Source: Kineosporiaceae bacterium (lineage in GTDB: Bacteria; Actinomycetota; Actinomycetes; Actinomycetales; Kineosporiaceae). From it: a stretch of DNA of 64,000 bases. The notes under the pieces are model-generated. The model worked only from the letters and a program-made list of their open reading frames with translations. It did not search any database and was not told where the DNA came from. A program made the translations under genes and the position numbers. Location of the stretch: positions 1 through 64,000 of the forward strand of contig JADJPO010000002.1 in NCBI GenBank assembly GCA_016713225.1, given 5' to 3'. Below, piece by piece: positions 36,866-44,863 of this stretch (the stretch's first letter is position 1; each line of letters opens with the position of its first letter).

Positions 36866-36907
36866 GTTGCCACCGGCCGACTGCCATCGTGCACGGCCGG
36901 TGGCAAC
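36866..36907 (-). terminator. stem-loop after 3-hydroxyacyl-CoA dehydrogenase gene
   Basis: Perfect 13-bp inverted repeat: GTTGCCACCGGCC (36866-36878) and GGCCGGTGGCAAC (36895-36907) with a 16-nt loop, beginning 15 nt past the stop of the minus-strand gene. There is no T-run, so termination may be of the stem-only actinobacterial kind. Confidence 0.55.
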
Positions 36908-36922
36908 CGGCCCGGGCCGGCG

Positions 36923-37771
36923 TCAGTACGAGTAAAACCCTCGGCGGGTCTTGCGCCCCAGGTCCCCGGCGGCGACCATGCGCGCCATCATCGGCGGCGG
37001 GGCGAACTTCGGGTCCTGGGTGTCGTCGTAGATGTTGCGGATCGCCGACAGCGTGACGTCGAGACCGGCCAGGTCGGAGGTCTGCAGCGGCCCCATCGCA
37101 TGCCCGAAGCCGTCCCGGCAGGCGACGTCGATGTCCTCGGCGCTGGCCACCCCGTTCTCGAGCAGGGTGACCGCCTCGACCACCAGGGCCAGGAACATCC
37201 GGTTGGCGACGAACCCGGCGACGTCCCGGGTCACGATCACCGCGGTCTTTCCCAGCCCACGGATGAACTCCGCCGTGACGTCCATGGTGGCGTCGGAGGT
37301 GCGGTAGCCCCGCACCACCTCGCACAGCTTCATCATCGGTACCGGCGAGAAGAAGTGGGTCCCGACGACGAACTCCGGCCGTGTGGTGGCCGCGGCGATC
37401 CGGGTGATCGGGATGGCCGAGGTGTTCGTGGCGAGCACGGCGCCGTCCTTGGCCACGCCGTCCAACTCGGCGAAGACAGCGGTCTTGACCTCGACGCTCT
37501 CGAAGACCGCCTCGACCACGATGTCGGCCAGACCCACGGCGGCCAGGTCCGTCGTGCCGGTGATCCGCGCGAGGGCGGCGTCGGCGTCCGCTGCGGTGAT
37601 CTTGTTCTTGGCGGCGAACCGTGCCAGGGACGTCGAGATCGCCTCGAGCCCCCGGCTCACCGCGTCCTGGCTCACATCCCGGAGGACGACGTCGTGCCCG
37701 GCCACCGCGGCGACCTGAGCGATGCCCGATCCCATGAGACCGGCTCCGACCACGGCGACAGTTGACGGCAT
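36923..37771 (-). CDS. 3-hydroxybutyryl-CoA dehydrogenase
   Basis: 282 aa, ATG 37771 behind GAGAGGA. It oxidises (S)-3-hydroxyacyl-CoA with NAD, or runs in reverse, in short-chain fatty acid or butanoate-type metabolism in the cytoplasm. Rossmann motif VAVVGAGLMGSGIAQ is at the N-terminus. DIVVEAVFESVEVK and LATNTSAIPIT follow, then the catalytic region VGTHFFSPVPMMKLCEVV (His of the His-Glu pair). The C-terminal domain has VTRDVAGFVANRMFL and ends LGRKTRRGFYSY. Length and order are typical of Hbd/FadB2/PaaH enzymes; which of these names applies cannot be decided here. Confidence 0.93.
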   Translation of the reverse strand: MPSTVAVVGAGLMGSGIAQVAAVAGHDVVLRDVSQDAVSRGLEAISTSLARFAAKNKITAADADAALARITGTTDLAAVGLADIVVEAVFESVEVKTAVFAELDGVAKDGAVLATNTSAIPITRIAAATTRPEFVVGTHFFSPVPMMKLCEVVRGYRTSDATMDVTAEFIRGLGKTAVIVTRDVAGFVANRMFLALVVEAVTLLENGVASAEDIDVACRDGFGHAMGPLQTSDLAGLDVTLSAIRNIYDDTQDPKFAPPPMMARMVAAGDLGRKTRRGFYSY

Positions 37772-37997
37772 GGGGGTGTCCTCTCCAGCGTGATGTGGTG
37801 AGGAAATCCTGTCGCATCGCTCGGGCGAAACCAGGCCTGTCGATGTGGGCTACGTCCCTACCGGGTCGGCGTGGACCCGGGTCAGGGACGTCACCGGTCG
37901 GATGTCTCGGAGGTCACGGTCGGGCCGCGCACCGGCGACAGCGGATTCACCCGGACCCCCTCGGCCGGGCGCGCTCGCAGTTGGCACCGTCGAGCCC

Positions 37998-38028
37998 TTG
38001 ACCGCGGGCCCGTGCATCGGCGATACAT
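37998..38028 (+). promoter_or_regulatory. probable sigma-70 promoter of globin-FIST operon
   Basis: TTGACC (37998-38003), 18 bp, then GATACAT (38022-38028), upstream of the ATG at 38056. The -35 and -10 spacing is near-ideal. The transcript would have a short leader with GGGAG before the ATG. Confidence 0.5.
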
Positions 38029-38055
38029 GGGACATTCCACGAGTACGGGAGACCC

Positions 38056-39261
38056 ATGCCGCCTGAGATCCGGTCGTCCGGCGCCACGGTCGGCGTCCCG
38101 GGTGTCGAGCCGGGGCAGGGGTCCGCGCCCACCCTGCAGACCGACCCCCGGGACGCCGTCCGCCCGCCTGCCCGGGTGCTGCTGGCCGAGCATCGTGGCC
38201 GCCTGATGGAGGCCTGTTATCAACGGCTGATCGGGCTGGTTCCGGGGATTCTGCAGAACCCCGGGGACCACGGTCGCCTGACCGCCGCCGAGCTCGTCCG
38301 TGAGTTGCTCGAGTCAGCGGTGAGCGACCTTCCCCTGAATGCCGTCAGCCGACGGCTCCAGGCCACCGGCGCTCGATTGGTCGAGCAGGGAATCCCGGCC
38401 GAGGGGTATCCGGAGGCGACGTACGCCCTGCGGCACGCGGCCCGTGACATCGGCGTTCAGGTGGAGGACGTGGCCGGCGGCTCGCCGTGGGTGACCTACC
38501 TCGAGTGGGCCGGTGACCGCCTGGCCCACGGCGCGGACGACGCCCGCCGCCGAGGCGCCGAGCTGCCGAGCCTGCGCGCGGCCACCGCGGCAGACCCCAC
38601 CTCGCTCGGCGAGATAGTGCAGCTCGCGCAGCGTGAGGCCTTCCCGGGGAACCCTCGGGGGCTGGCCGCTGTGCTCACCCGGGTGGCGCTGCGCACCGGC
38701 GTCGACATTCGTCAACCCCGCCCCGATCAGGAGCGGGACCCGGCCGTGGTCACCGCGGTCCTGGGCACCTTGGCCAGCATGGGCTTTCCCCTCGGCCGGG
38801 AACGCGCCGACGAGCCGGCTGCTCCGTCCGGCGCGTCGGCCCTCGTGGATGCGAACCTCTTCCGGGACAACGGATCAGCCCCGGTCCGCAACCCGTCCCG
38901 GCCGCGTCCCGGGCCGACGCACGCGGCGAGACCCGGGCCGCATGAACCGGGTCGCCGTCCTCGATCGCGCCTGGTGCGCTGGTGGATCCGGCTCACGCAG
39001 CGCGCCGCCGCGCCGCCGCCCGCTGCCTCCTCGGACGTCGCGGCACCGCAGACCATCCCCGAACTCCACGACCGATTGCGCACCGGTGTCCTGGCGGGTC
39101 AGGACTGGGCACTCGACAGCGTGGCCACCCGGATCGCGCTACGCACCGGCGTCGACATCCGAAGCCCTCGCCAGGATCAGGCCGCCGACCCGGACGCGGT
39201 CCGCCAGGTGCTGTCGGTCTTGGGCAGCATGGGCTACGACGTGAGGACGGACCTCCAGTGA
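38056..39261 (+). CDS. globin-like sensor lacking the proximal His, with duplicated C-terminal unit
   Basis: 401 aa. Residues about 40-165 follow the flavohaemoglobin globin pattern (LLAEHRGRLMEACYQRLIGLVPGIL, GARLVEQGIPAEGYPEATYAL). The position of the haem-ligating His (QKHTSF in E. coli Hmp) is Leu108, so haem binding in the usual way is unlikely. The tail has two copies of a roughly 40-residue unit (TRVALRTGVDIRQPRPDQ / TRIALRTGVDIRSPRQDQ), each ending GSMGY/ASMGF, separated by a Pro/Arg-rich linker. Its stop overlaps the GTG of the FIST gene (GTGA), so the two are coupled. It is probably a signalling or partner module rather than an oxygen carrier. Confidence 0.65.
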   Translation: MPPEIRSSGATVGVPGVEPGQGSAPTLQTDPRDAVRPPARVLLAEHRGRLMEACYQRLIGLVPGILQNPGDHGRLTAAELVRELLESAVSDLPLNAVSRRLQATGARLVEQGIPAEGYPEATYALRHAARDIGVQVEDVAGGSPWVTYLEWAGDRLAHGADDARRRGAELPSLRAATAADPTSLGEIVQLAQREAFPGNPRGLAAVLTRVALRTGVDIRQPRPDQERDPAVVTAVLGTLASMGFPLGRERADEPAAPSGASALVDANLFRDNGSAPVRNPSRPRPGPTHAARPGPHEPGRRPRSRLVRWWIRLTQRAAAPPPAASSDVAAPQTIPELHDRLRTGVLAGQDWALDSVATRIALRTGVDIRSPRQDQAADPDAVRQVLSVLGSMGYDVRTDLQ

Positions 39262-40418
39262 CCAGCACCAGTGCCGGGACGCCGGTGACCAGCCTGGCCC
39301 GGGCGCACGCCTCGGGTCCCGCCGCGCACGCCGTCCCCGAGCTCATCGCCGGCCTGCGTGCCGGGCTCGACCAGGCGAGCGCCGCCGCCGTGCTGTACTT
39401 CGCCTCGTCTCGGTTCCACCCCGACGAGGTGGTCGGCCCGATGGCAGCCGCTTTCCCCGAGGCCGCCGTGATCGGGTGCTCGACCGCGGGTGAGTTCACC
39501 GATGTCCAGACCACGACGGGTGCCATCACCGCCGTGGCGATACCGCACGGCATCGTGGGGCGAGCCACCGCGGCACTCGGCGATCTGGCGCAGGGGGTGA
39601 GTGCCGGCATCACCGGGGCGATCGACCGGGTCGAGTCCGGGCTGCGCCTGCCGTTGCGCGAGCTGGACCCGGCCGACCATGTCGGCTTCGTGCTCATCGA
39701 CGGGATGCATCAGGCCGAGGAGGCGGTGAACGAGGCCCTGGGCAACGCGGCGCCGCTGCTCGACATCGTCGGGGGATCGGCCGGCGACGACCTGGCGTTC
39801 GAGCGCACCTGGGTCGCGGCGGGCGAGCAGTACAGCTACCAGGGCGTGGCCCTGATGATCTGCCGGGTCGAGGTGCCGTTTCGGGTGATCAAGACGTGCG
39901 CCGTCCAGCCCACCGGTGTCACGCTGCGGATCACCGAGATCGACGAGAGCAAACGAGTGGTGACCCGGTTCGACGGCCGGCCGGCGGCCCAGGCCTACGC
40001 CGAGGCCATCGGAGTCGACGTGGCCGCCCTGGACAGCTCGGTGTTCATGCGATTCCCGGTGGGGCAGATGATCTCCGGCGAACCGTGGGTGCGCAGCCCG
40101 CAGGGCCTGGCCGAGGCGGGTGGGATCCGGTTCCTGGCGCAGATGCCCCTGGGCATGGACGTCTCGCTGATGCGCACCGATGACCTGGTCGCCGGCACGC
40201 GTGAGGCGCTGCGCACCGCCGTCCGCGGCCTGCGGGGGTTCACCAGTGGTGGGGTGATGTTCAACTGCATCCTGCGCCGCCTCGAGATGGACTCCCTCGG
40301 CGTCGGTCAGGAGTTCGTCGACGCCTTCGGCGGATTGCCGGTCGCCGGGTTCCACACGTACGGCGAGACGTGGATGGCTCACGTGAACCAGACGTTGACC
40401 GGTGTCGTCTTCGGCTGA
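39258..40418 (+). CDS. FIST domain sensor protein
   Basis: 386 aa from GTG 39258, overlapping the preceding stop. The FIST_N domain (about 30-210) contains AAVLYFASSRF, VIGCSTAGEF and IVGGSAGDDLAFERTWV. FIST_C (about 220-370) contains LVAGTREAL, GVMFNCILRR and VAGFHTYGE. FIST proteins are thought to sense small ligands such as amino acids and usually feed kinases, cyclases or chemotaxis proteins. Here no output domain is attached, so the coupled globin-like protein may be its partner. Neither membrane segments nor a signal peptide are seen. Confidence 0.88.
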   Translation: MTSTSAGTPVTSLARAHASGPAAHAVPELIAGLRAGLDQASAAAVLYFASSRFHPDEVVGPMAAAFPEAAVIGCSTAGEFTDVQTTTGAITAVAIPHGIVGRATAALGDLAQGVSAGITGAIDRVESGLRLPLRELDPADHVGFVLIDGMHQAEEAVNEALGNAAPLLDIVGGSAGDDLAFERTWVAAGEQYSYQGVALMICRVEVPFRVIKTCAVQPTGVTLRITEIDESKRVVTRFDGRPAAQAYAEAIGVDVAALDSSVFMRFPVGQMISGEPWVRSPQGLAEAGGIRFLAQMPLGMDVSLMRTDDLVAGTREALRTAVRGLRGFTSGGVMFNCILRRLEMDSLGVGQEFVDAFGGLPVAGFHTYGETWMAHVNQTLTGVVFG

Positions 40419-40471
40419 GAGAACCGCCGGGGAGGATCAGGAGCCGTTCGGTCGTGGTCCATGGTGTCTGA

Positions 40472-41701
40472 TCAGCGTGGGGCCCGCCGGCCCAGCACGT
40501 AGAGCCGTTCGGTGGTCTCACCGCGCGCCGCGATCGGTCCGCGCCGATACCACTCGACGTCCTCGATGCCTGCCGCGGTGACCGCGGCGACCACGTCCTC
40601 GGGATCGTGCTGGACGAAGTCCAGCTCGACAGCCTGCTCGAACCACGAGTCCATGTGGCGTACCTCGCGCCCGGCGTGCAAGCCCAGCAGCAGCATGCCG
40701 CCGGGTGCCAGTGGGCGGGCCAGCGCCGCGATCGCGCCGGGCAGCTCCGACCCCGCGAGGTGGATCAGCGAGTACCAGCCGAGCACCGCTCCCCAGGCGT
40801 CGGCGGTCTCGGGGCGCATCAGGTGGCGCAGATCGCCGACGTCATACCGGACGCCGGGATAGCGATCCAGGGCCTGCGCGATCATCTCGGGGCTCAGGTC
40901 GATGCCGCGGGCCTCGACACCGGAGTCGGACAGGTACGCCGTCACGTGGCCTGGTCCGCACCCGGCGTCCACGATCGGCCGTGACCCCGCCGCGTCGATC
41001 GCCCGGTCGAGCAACCACCGCTCGAACGGTAGCTGGTCGAGTTCGTCGGCGAGCGTCACGGCGTAGTCCGCGGCGACGGCGGCATAGGTGGCGCGCACCC
41101 GGTCGTCCCGGGCGGCGGCGCCGTCCGCCAGGGGCTGTTCGCGATCGACGGCCGGTGTGGCGGCAGGCCCTGCGTGCTCGACACCGACCGCGTCGGCGAC
41201 CGGACCGAGCAGGTGCACCCACCGATGGTCCTGTTGCCCCGGACGACGGTCCAGCCGTCGCACCAGCGGTTCGGCGCGCGAGGCCATCCGCTGCAGGCAG
41301 GCCTCGACGGCGTCCCGATCGGCGAAGGCGTGCAGCCGCTCGGTGCGGGCCTTCAACTCACCCGGCGCCTGAGCGCCGCGCAGCAGCAACACCGTGAGCA
41401 GCGCACGCTCGTCGTCGGTGAGGTCGATCGCCTCGGTGAGCGTCTGATGGTGCTTGAGCACGCGGCGTCCGGTGTCGGCCCAGACGATGCGCACCAGGCC
41501 ACGATCACGCAGCGCCCGGGCCGCCGTGACCACGGTCGCCTCGTCCAGGTCCATCACCGGGTCGCGGCTGGAGGACTGGTTGCAGGCGGTCCGCAACGCA
41601 TTGAGGGTCAGCGGGTAGGTGGCAGGTACCGTGACCTGCTTCTCCAGCAGGCAGCCGAGTACGCGTTGATCGACGGCGTCCAGAATGGGCAGATCGGTCA
41701 T
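40472..41701 (-). CDS. YceH (DUF480) domain fused to SAM methyltransferase
   Basis: 409 aa from ATG 41701, six nt after a TAGCGT -10 box (leaderless). The first 170 residues are a YceH/UPF0502 protein with its two winged-helix units (LDAVDQRVLGCLLEKQVTVPATYPLTLNAL, SSRDPVMDLDEA). The second half is a class I methyltransferase: motif I PIVDAGCGPGHVTAYL, GIDLSPEMI, DVGDLRHL, and LAPGGMLLLGL. YceH is usually a stand-alone protein of about 215 aa, so the fusion is notable. The methyl acceptor is unknown; the winged helices suggest DNA-linked function. Confidence 0.85.
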   Translation of the reverse strand: MTDLPILDAVDQRVLGCLLEKQVTVPATYPLTLNALRTACNQSSSRDPVMDLDEATVVTAARALRDRGLVRIVWADTGRRVLKHHQTLTEAIDLTDDERALLTVLLLRGAQAPGELKARTERLHAFADRDAVEACLQRMASRAEPLVRRLDRRPGQQDHRWVHLLGPVADAVGVEHAGPAATPAVDREQPLADGAAARDDRVRATYAAVAADYAVTLADELDQLPFERWLLDRAIDAAGSRPIVDAGCGPGHVTAYLSDSGVEARGIDLSPEMIAQALDRYPGVRYDVGDLRHLMRPETADAWGAVLGWYSLIHLAGSELPGAIAALARPLAPGGMLLLGLHAGREVRHMDSWFEQAVELDFVQHDPEDVVAAVTAAGIEDVEWYRRGPIAARGETTERLYVLGRRAPR

Positions 41702-41707
41702 GAGCAC

Positions 41708-41713
41708 ACGCTA
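41708..41713 (-). promoter_or_regulatory. -10 element of leaderless yceH-fusion transcript
   Basis: TAGCGT on the minus strand, 6 nt before the ATG at 41701. It is back to back with the + strand box at 41739. Confidence 0.55.
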
Positions 41714-41738
41714 GTGGGAGCGATCTGCCGCCAGCGCC

Positions 41739-41744
41739 TACGGT
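41739..41744 (+). promoter_or_regulatory. -10 element of leaderless nfo transcript
   Basis: TACGGT, then 6 nt, then the ATG at 41751. The GGGGGC between could act weakly as a ribosome site but lies too close to the start codon. Confidence 0.55.
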
Positions 41745-41750
41745 GGGGGC

Positions 41751-42551
41751 ATGGGTGAACTCGCCATCGGGGCACACGTCGACAATGCCGATCCGCTCGC
41801 CGAGGCGGCGGCCCGCCAGACCAGCGTCGTGCAGATCTTCCTGGGCGACCCGCAGAGCTACAAGGGTCCGAAGGTGGCCTACCCGGGCGGCGCCGAGGCG
41901 CTGCGGGTGGATGCCGAGGCGGCAGGCGTCGACCTGTACGTGCACTCGCCCTACCCGATCAACGTCGCCGCGACCAACAATCGGATCCGGATCCCGGGCC
42001 GAAAGCTGTTGCAACAACATGTGTTGGCTGCCGCCGAGATCGGTGCCAAGGGGGTGGTGGTTCACGGTGGCCACCTCGGTGTCGACGAGGACGCCGGTGT
42101 CGGATTCGACAACTGGCGCAAGTGCATTCAGGGATTGGACCTGCCGATCCCGCTGCTGATCGAGAACACCGCCGGCGGCGACAACGCCATGGCCCGACGG
42201 CTCGAGGCGATCGACCGGCTCTGGGAGGCGATCGGCCGGGCCGAGGGCGCCGACATGGTGGGCTTCTGCCTCGACACCTGCCACGCGCACGCCGGTGGCA
42301 TCGACCTGGTGGGGGTGGTCGAGAAGATCCGCGCCATCACCGGACGCATCGACCTGGTACACGCCAACGACTCCCGCGACGCCTTCGATTCCGGCGCCGA
42401 CCGGCACACCAACTTCGGATCGGGCCACGTGGACGGCGAGGCGCTGGTCGCCATCGTCCGTGAAGCCGGTGCCCAGGTGGTCTGCGAGACCCCCGGTGGC
42501 GTCGAGGGCCAGTCGGCCGACATCGAATGGTTGCGCGAGCGCGTCGGCTGA
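41751..42551 (+). CDS. nfo: endonuclease IV (AP endonuclease)
   Basis: 266 aa. Cuts DNA 5' to abasic sites in base-excision repair, using three zinc ions in a TIM barrel. Metal-ligand motifs are in order: VHSPYPIN (His), VVHGGH (His), LLIENTAGG (Glu), FCLDTCHAHAGG (Asp, His), LVHANDS (His), DRHTNFGSGHVDG (Asp-x-His) and VCETPG (Glu). Length is slightly below the usual 280. It is divergent from the YceH fusion and converges on dinB, making a small repair cluster. Confidence 0.92.
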   Translation: MGELAIGAHVDNADPLAEAAARQTSVVQIFLGDPQSYKGPKVAYPGGAEALRVDAEAAGVDLYVHSPYPINVAATNNRIRIPGRKLLQQHVLAAAEIGAKGVVVHGGHLGVDEDAGVGFDNWRKCIQGLDLPIPLLIENTAGGDNAMARRLEAIDRLWEAIGRAEGADMVGFCLDTCHAHAGGIDLVGVVEKIRAITGRIDLVHANDSRDAFDSGADRHTNFGSGHVDGEALVAIVREAGAQVVCETPGGVEGQSADIEWLRERVG

Positions 42552-42561
42552 CCGCGCATCC

Positions 42562-43662
42562 CTACATCCGGCCGCGGATCGGGGTCCGTTCGACGCCCTC
42601 GGGCACCTGGTCGTCGGGCGGGGTCATCTCGAGCCGCACCCCCAAAAGCCGAATCGGGCGGTCCCGGTCACGCTTGGCGACCAGCGCCAACGTCTCGGCC
42701 AGAATCGTCTCGGGGTCGTTGGTGGCCTCGGGCAGGGTGCGGCTGAACGTCTTGGTGAAGAACGGCTTGTAGCGAATCTTCATCGTGAGCCGGATGGCGG
42801 GACGCCCCTCACGGTCGATGTCCGCCAGCACGTCGTTCACCAGGTGGCGGACGGCGTCCTCGATCTCGGCCGGCTCGGTCAAGTCGTGCTGATACGTGGT
42901 CTCGCGACTGTGACCGCGGGCGATCCACGGTGAGTCGTCCACCACGGTCGAACCCCGGCCGTGGCCCAGGTCGCGGTACCAGGTGCCCATCCGGGGGCCG
43001 AACTCGGTGACCAGGAGGGAGACGTCCGCGTCGGCCAGTTCACGCACGGTGCCGATGCCGAGCCGGCTCAACCGCCCCGACACCTTCGCCCCGACACCCC
43101 ACAGGTCGCGAGTGGGCCGTTCGCCCATCACCTCGAACCAGTTCGCCGCGGTCAGCCGGAACACCCCGCGGGGCTTGCCGAACCCGGTCGCGATCTTGGC
43201 GCGCACCGTACTGTCACCAATCCCGACCGAGCAGTGCAGCCGGGTGGCATCGAGCACCGCCGTCTGCAGTTGCCGGGCGTAGGTTTCGGGATCGTCGGTG
43301 GTCACCCCGACGAAGGCCTCGTCCCAGCCGAGCACCTGCACCACGGCGCCGTCCATCGCCCGCAACGTCGCCATCACCTCGGCCGAGGCGGCGTCGTAGG
43401 CGGGTCCGTCGACCGGCAGGATGACCGCCTCGGGTGCCTTGCGCGCCGCCAGCCGCAACGGCATACCGGATCCGACGCCGAACGCCCGCGCCTCGTAGGA
43501 AGCGGTCGAGACCACGGCCCGCTCGGTGGGGTCGCCCCGCCCACCCACGATCACCGGAAGCCCGGCCAACTCGGGACGCCGCAACACCTCGACCGCCGCG
43601 ATGAACTGGTCGAGGTCGACGTGCAGCACCCAGGGGTGCTCGGCGCCGTCCCGGTTGGACAT
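42562..43662 (-). CDS. dinB: Y-family DNA polymerase, DinB2-like
   Basis: 366 aa from ATG 43662. Translesion polymerase with palm, fingers, thumb and little-finger domains. Catalytic carboxylates are D16 (HVDLDQF) and D114-E115 (LGWDEAFVG). SYEARAFGVGSGMPLRLA is the fingers signature, and the little finger runs from about 245. The steric-gate position, Phe in canonical DinB (DxDxFF), is Ile21 here (DLDQFIAAVE), as in mycobacterial DinB2 where the gate is Leu. There is no C-terminal beta-clamp motif that I can see. The -10 box CAGACT (43669-43674) sits 6 nt before the ATG. Confidence 0.9.
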   Translation of the reverse strand: MSNRDGAEHPWVLHVDLDQFIAAVEVLRRPELAGLPVIVGGRGDPTERAVVSTASYEARAFGVGSGMPLRLAARKAPEAVILPVDGPAYDAASAEVMATLRAMDGAVVQVLGWDEAFVGVTTDDPETYARQLQTAVLDATRLHCSVGIGDSTVRAKIATGFGKPRGVFRLTAANWFEVMGERPTRDLWGVGAKVSGRLSRLGIGTVRELADADVSLLVTEFGPRMGTWYRDLGHGRGSTVVDDSPWIARGHSRETTYQHDLTEPAEIEDAVRHLVNDVLADIDREGRPAIRLTMKIRYKPFFTKTFSRTLPEATNDPETILAETLALVAKRDRDRPIRLLGVRLEMTPPDDQVPEGVERTPIRGRM

Positions 43663-43685
43663 GGCACCAGTCTGCGTCCTGGGGC

Positions 43686-43691
43686 TACGGT
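43686..43691 (+). promoter_or_regulatory. -10 element of leaderless DDN-like transcript
   Basis: TACGGT, then 7 nt, then the ATG at 43699. The divergent dinB promoter box lies 12 bp away on the other strand. Confidence 0.5.
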
Positions 43692-43698
43692 GCGCGCC

Positions 43699-44127
43699 AT
43701 GGGTATCGCCAGGCAGGGCCAACGCTTCGTCACCGGTGCACACGCGCGGATCTACCGCTGGACCGGTGGCCGGGTCGGGCGCTCGATGGGCAAGGTCGAG
43801 GGCGTGCTGCTGACCACGACCGGTCGCAAGAGCGGCGCCCGGCGCACCACGCCGTTGGCCGTCGTCCCGGACGGGGATCGGTTCGTGGTGATCGCCTCCA
43901 ACGGTGGGGCCGACACGCATCCGGACTGGTATCACAACCTGGTGGCCGACCCGCACGTGCAGATCCAGTACGGCGACACCGTGCGAGCGATGCTGGCCCG
44001 GGTGGCCGGCCCGGATGAGCGCCAAGCGCTCTGGGATCGTGCCGTGGCGGTCAACCCGGGGTTCGCCAAGTACCAGCTCAAGACCGACCGCGAGATCCCG
44101 GTGGTGATCTGCGAGCCCGGGGCCTGA
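43699..44127 (+). CDS. DDN-like deazaflavin (F420)-dependent nitroreductase family protein
   Basis: 142 aa. This is the split beta-barrel family of the mycobacterial deazaflavin-dependent nitroreductase. Signatures: GVLLTTTGRKSGARRTTPLAVVPDGDRFVVIAS (barrel strands with the F420-contacting GRKSG), then HPDWYHNLVADPHVQIQYG, and a C-terminal PVVICEP. These enzymes use reduced F420 to reduce quinones or nitro compounds, often near the membrane. It is divergent from dinB with only 36 bp between. Confidence 0.88.
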   Translation: MGIARQGQRFVTGAHARIYRWTGGRVGRSMGKVEGVLLTTTGRKSGARRTTPLAVVPDGDRFVVIASNGGADTHPDWYHNLVADPHVQIQYGDTVRAMLARVAGPDERQALWDRAVAVNPGFAKYQLKTDREIPVVICEPGA

Positions 44128-44133
44128 GATCGT

Positions 44134-44156
44134 TCCCCCATCACCGGGGGTGATCA
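44134..44156. terminator. short hairpin between convergent genes
   Basis: CCCCC (44135-44139), ATCACC, GGGGG (44146-44150) can pair, and ATCACC (44140-44145) can alternatively pair with GGTGAT (44149-44154). It lies between the ends of two convergent genes, so it may serve both. No T-run. Confidence 0.4.
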
Positions 44157-44169
44157 TCAAGCCCGCGAT

Positions 44170-44853
44170 TCACCGACAGGCCTCGTCGGTCACCTCGACC
44201 CACGTGGTGACCTTCCAGGTCGTGTCGATCACCGCGGCCTCGATCCGAAAGCCGGTGGTGGTGTTCAGGTTCTGCACGACAGACCCGGACTCGTCGATCA
44301 CCTGCACGTCGTAGCTGCCGCACGCCCGCACCAGGGCATCGGCTCCGGCGACCTCGATCGCCGTCAGTCTCACGGCGGCCGTGCCGACCGTCCGCTGGCC
44401 CGGGGACACCTGAAGGGCCTCACGCGCCGCTGCCCCGGAGGCGATGGCATCGAGTTCGGCGGCGTTGCCTTCGCGGCCCTCGTGATTCCAGCGCGTGGTC
44501 AGCGCGAAGTAGCTGCGGACGACGCGGGCCACGGCGATCGCGTCGGTGCCCCGAGCCGCGCTGGTGTCGACGGACGCCTGCAGCCGATCCTGTGGGGACC
44601 CGGCCACGATGCGCCCCGAACCGCCTGCCACCGTGGCCGTGGAGGGTGTGATGGACGTTCGGGCTGTCGCGCGCGTGCTCGACGGACCGGCCGGCGTTCT
44701 CGGGGTGGCCGGGCTGTCGACGGGGAGAGGATCGGCGAAGGTCACCGAGTTGCCGGTGCTGCAGCCGGACAGGCCCGACGCGAGCACCGTGACGAACGCC
44801 ACCGAGCCCCATCGAGCGGCACGGGACGTTGCGGCGGGCCTCATCACACGCAT
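44170..44853 (-). CDS. lipoprotein of unknown function
   Basis: 227 aa with a signal peptide and lipobox LSGC (Cys31 lipidated). A Thr/Pro-rich linker leads to a C-terminal domain (about 85-227) with an initial helix (AIAVARVVRSYFALT), then strands (VRLTAIEVAGADALVRACGSYDVQVID, FRIEAAVIDTTWKVTTWVEV). This suggests an NTF2-like fold. It is attached to the outer face of the membrane. The GH26-like gene precedes it by 10 bp on the same strand, so the two likely share a transcript. Confidence 0.75.
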   Translation of the reverse strand: MRVMRPAATSRAARWGSVAFVTVLASGLSGCSTGNSVTFADPLPVDSPATPRTPAGPSSTRATARTSITPSTATVAGGSGRIVAGSPQDRLQASVDTSAARGTDAIAVARVVRSYFALTTRWNHEGREGNAAELDAIASGAAAREALQVSPGQRTVGTAAVRLTAIEVAGADALVRACGSYDVQVIDESGSVVQNLNTTTGFRIEAAVIDTTWKVTTWVEVTDEACR

Positions 44854-44863
44854 CCTCGGTCGA

